From Monosporascus cannonballus (Eukaryota > Ascomycota > Sordariomycetes > Xylariales), in assembly GCA_004154925.1 (NCBI GenBank), contig QJNS01000146.1:1-64000 (forward strand): DNA of 64,000 nt, read 5' to 3'. Numbering within the stretch: the first letter of the stretch is position 1; each line of letters opens with the position of its first letter. This document shows, in pieces, positions 62,556-64,000 of this stretch. Under the pieces are notes generated by a model, which worked only from the letters and a program-made list of their open reading frames with translations, did no database searches and was not told the origin of the DNA. Position numbers and translations under genes: made by a program.

Positions 62556-64000
62556 TCTTGTTTCTAAGAGCGATTTCTCCTGTTCAAGAAAGGGAGCGAC
62601 ACAATTTCAAAGCTGCTGTTTAATTGGCCGTGCCAGTGGCCTTGTAATCGAAACTTTGCCTGCATTTTCTTTTATCATGAGCAACGGCGACTTTTTCGTC
62701 GACATTCCGTCGACTTTGCGGCAACATATCGGTGGCTTCCTTACGTGTATGTACATATGTAGATACTTACCCCAGCCGCCGCCCGTTCATCCAGCCAAAA
62801 GCGCATGTGCCGAAGCTGTACGGATACCTCTCGGGGTGCAGCTAAACATTACTGCCCTGCCTCCTCACCGCCTCGGGTCATCGTCATCACCGAACAGAGT
62901 GGAGTCCATGGGTTATGTATACTAGGCTCTCGCCCCATGTATACACGACCGCCGGGTCGATGCGAGATATTGTTGCATTGGATGGCTACGCATGTACGTA
63001 CTATCAGGCAGATCTAACCGCGAAGGGCCGGAGCCGGGCGAGAGCCCAAATTCAGGGAAGTGGCTTGCATGGGTTTTGGATCTCGAATCGCACATTCGGA
63101 AACTGCCTCCCGCGCCTGCATATGCTGACGTTGGAGCCCGAATCCCCGATGGGCGACTCAGAGCCCGAGGTCGTCGTCCTCCATGTGTCCCGGGGCCCAA
63201 GGGTCCGGGGGGGGTGTACACATAAATACAGTAGTAATAAGGGCTAGCTTGCTGACACAGGAGCATGTGCATGTTTCGGTTGCATTGGGGACGACCCAAG
63301 CTGCAAGGCTTCGCATCGGTCCGTGATCACAGGGTGCCGCACACCAAAAGCGGCCCAAGGCGGGAAGGAAGAATCCCCATCTCGGGTCCTGAATGGGTGC
63401 TTCGCGTTCCACCCTATGCCATGTGCCGCACCACAGAGCACTAAAGGATTCCCCCAAATACCCGCAAAGAGGCAGTAGACCAGGGCACTGGCTCGTTTTG
63501 CCCACCGTCGCTGTTGGGCGCTAGGTTACTGCGGACTAATTCTACGATATATTTTAGAGGGTTCTGTCTGCAAGACAAGGAAAACGGAAGCGCCGTGGTG
63601 ATGGATGTGGAGATGGGGGTTACAACATTATATATGCAATACGACGTCAATCTGTGCGACCTTCTCTCGGACCGGAATAGCTGGTCGGTAGGGGAACAGG
63701 GAGGCGGCAAAGAGGGCGCTGATCATGGGTAGTTGATGCACTATGATGAATAATCACGCACGCCGTGTATGGTGTATGGAAATACGAACGAACTCTGCGA
63801 TCTAATATCTGTCACATATATTGCTGTCGTTATCACAAGCGAACTTTACTAGAGGCTATGCGTATCACAGCCGCAGACCGGCAGAGGGTGTCAATAATGA
63901 AACAAGCGAGTTGCATACACGAACCACGGTAGCCGTTTTCGAAGAGGATCCCCGTTGCGACGTGCCTATTGTACGTGAAAGGGATTCCAAGAAGTCCTTC
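62556..64000. other. Right-end intergenic region, no gene recognised
   Basis: About 1.4 kb upstream of the methyltransferase, running to the window edge. Only short frames occur on both strands and overlap each other, typical of non-coding GC-balanced DNA. No splice-consistent model or RNA gene was found. A gene starting beyond the window cannot be excluded. Confidence 0.4.

Overview
The window looks like nuclear DNA of a filamentous ascomycete (Pezizomycotina). The coding part has short spliceosomal introns (56-283 nt, GTRNGT-type donors, several with a CTAAC-like branch site), a HET-domain gene, and expanded fungal transporter families. The left 39.66 kb has the look of repeats destroyed by repeat-induced point mutation (RIP): extreme AT bias, TpA enrichment, no open reading frames, and tryptophan/glutamine codons turned into stops. 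The switch to ordinary base composition is abrupt, at about 39,664.

Left region (1-39,663), a nested graveyard of transposons. A Tc1/mariner transposase remnant lies at about 560-1640 (+), followed by a 167-bp solo-LTR-like insert (2818-2984). The bulk is a pair of large inverted arms of one unclassified element: arm L (about 3441-21,186, minus orientation) and arm R (about 28,810-38,620, plus orientation). Arm L is split by a complete 7365-bp Ty3/Gypsy retrotransposon (Gypsy-1, 5200-12,564; 206-bp LTRs, ATTAA target duplication), and the empty site is visible in arm R at about 37,006. Between the arms sits a second Ty3/Gypsy element in minus orientation (Gypsy-2, 21,187-27,799; 307-bp LTRs). 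A pair of about 0.9-kb inverted terminal segments (27,867-28,800 and 38,745-39,663) flanks arm R. Each arm ends in a GC-rich patch that escaped RIP. The patch in arm L still encodes a Cys/His finger resembling those of fungal FluG/DUF3435-type proteins.

Right region (39,664-64,000), ordinary gene space. Minus strand: a 169-aa orphan ORF (39,743-40,252), a possible small secreted protein (41,098-41,369), and a three-exon gene (41,663-43,921) that joins a HET domain to a C-terminal PLAC8 domain. Plus strand: a decayed multi-pass membrane protein pseudogene (about 44,840-46,323), an orphan 238-aa protein (47,452-48,168), and a YAT-family amino acid permease (49,064-50,830). Convergent with the permease is an MFS monocarboxylate-type transporter (51,550-53,011, -). 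Then come a small membrane/coiled-coil protein (56,197-56,696, -), a histidine-phosphatase of the sedoheptulose-bisphosphatase (SHB17) type (58,517-59,529, +) and a class I SAM methyltransferase (61,062-62,555, -). Two families of about 220-240-bp dispersed repeats occur twice each (40,256/44,261 and about 40,775/60,043).

How the parts relate. The genes are individually transcribed and do not form an obvious biosynthetic cluster. The two transporters are a plausible nutrient-uptake pair. The HET-PLAC8 gene lies about 2 kb from the RIP-degraded block, and the next gene is a pseudogene whose stops are partly RIP-type changes, so the edge of the block is a plausible place for fast change. All splice models and family calls come from reading the sequence; no alignment or expression data were available.
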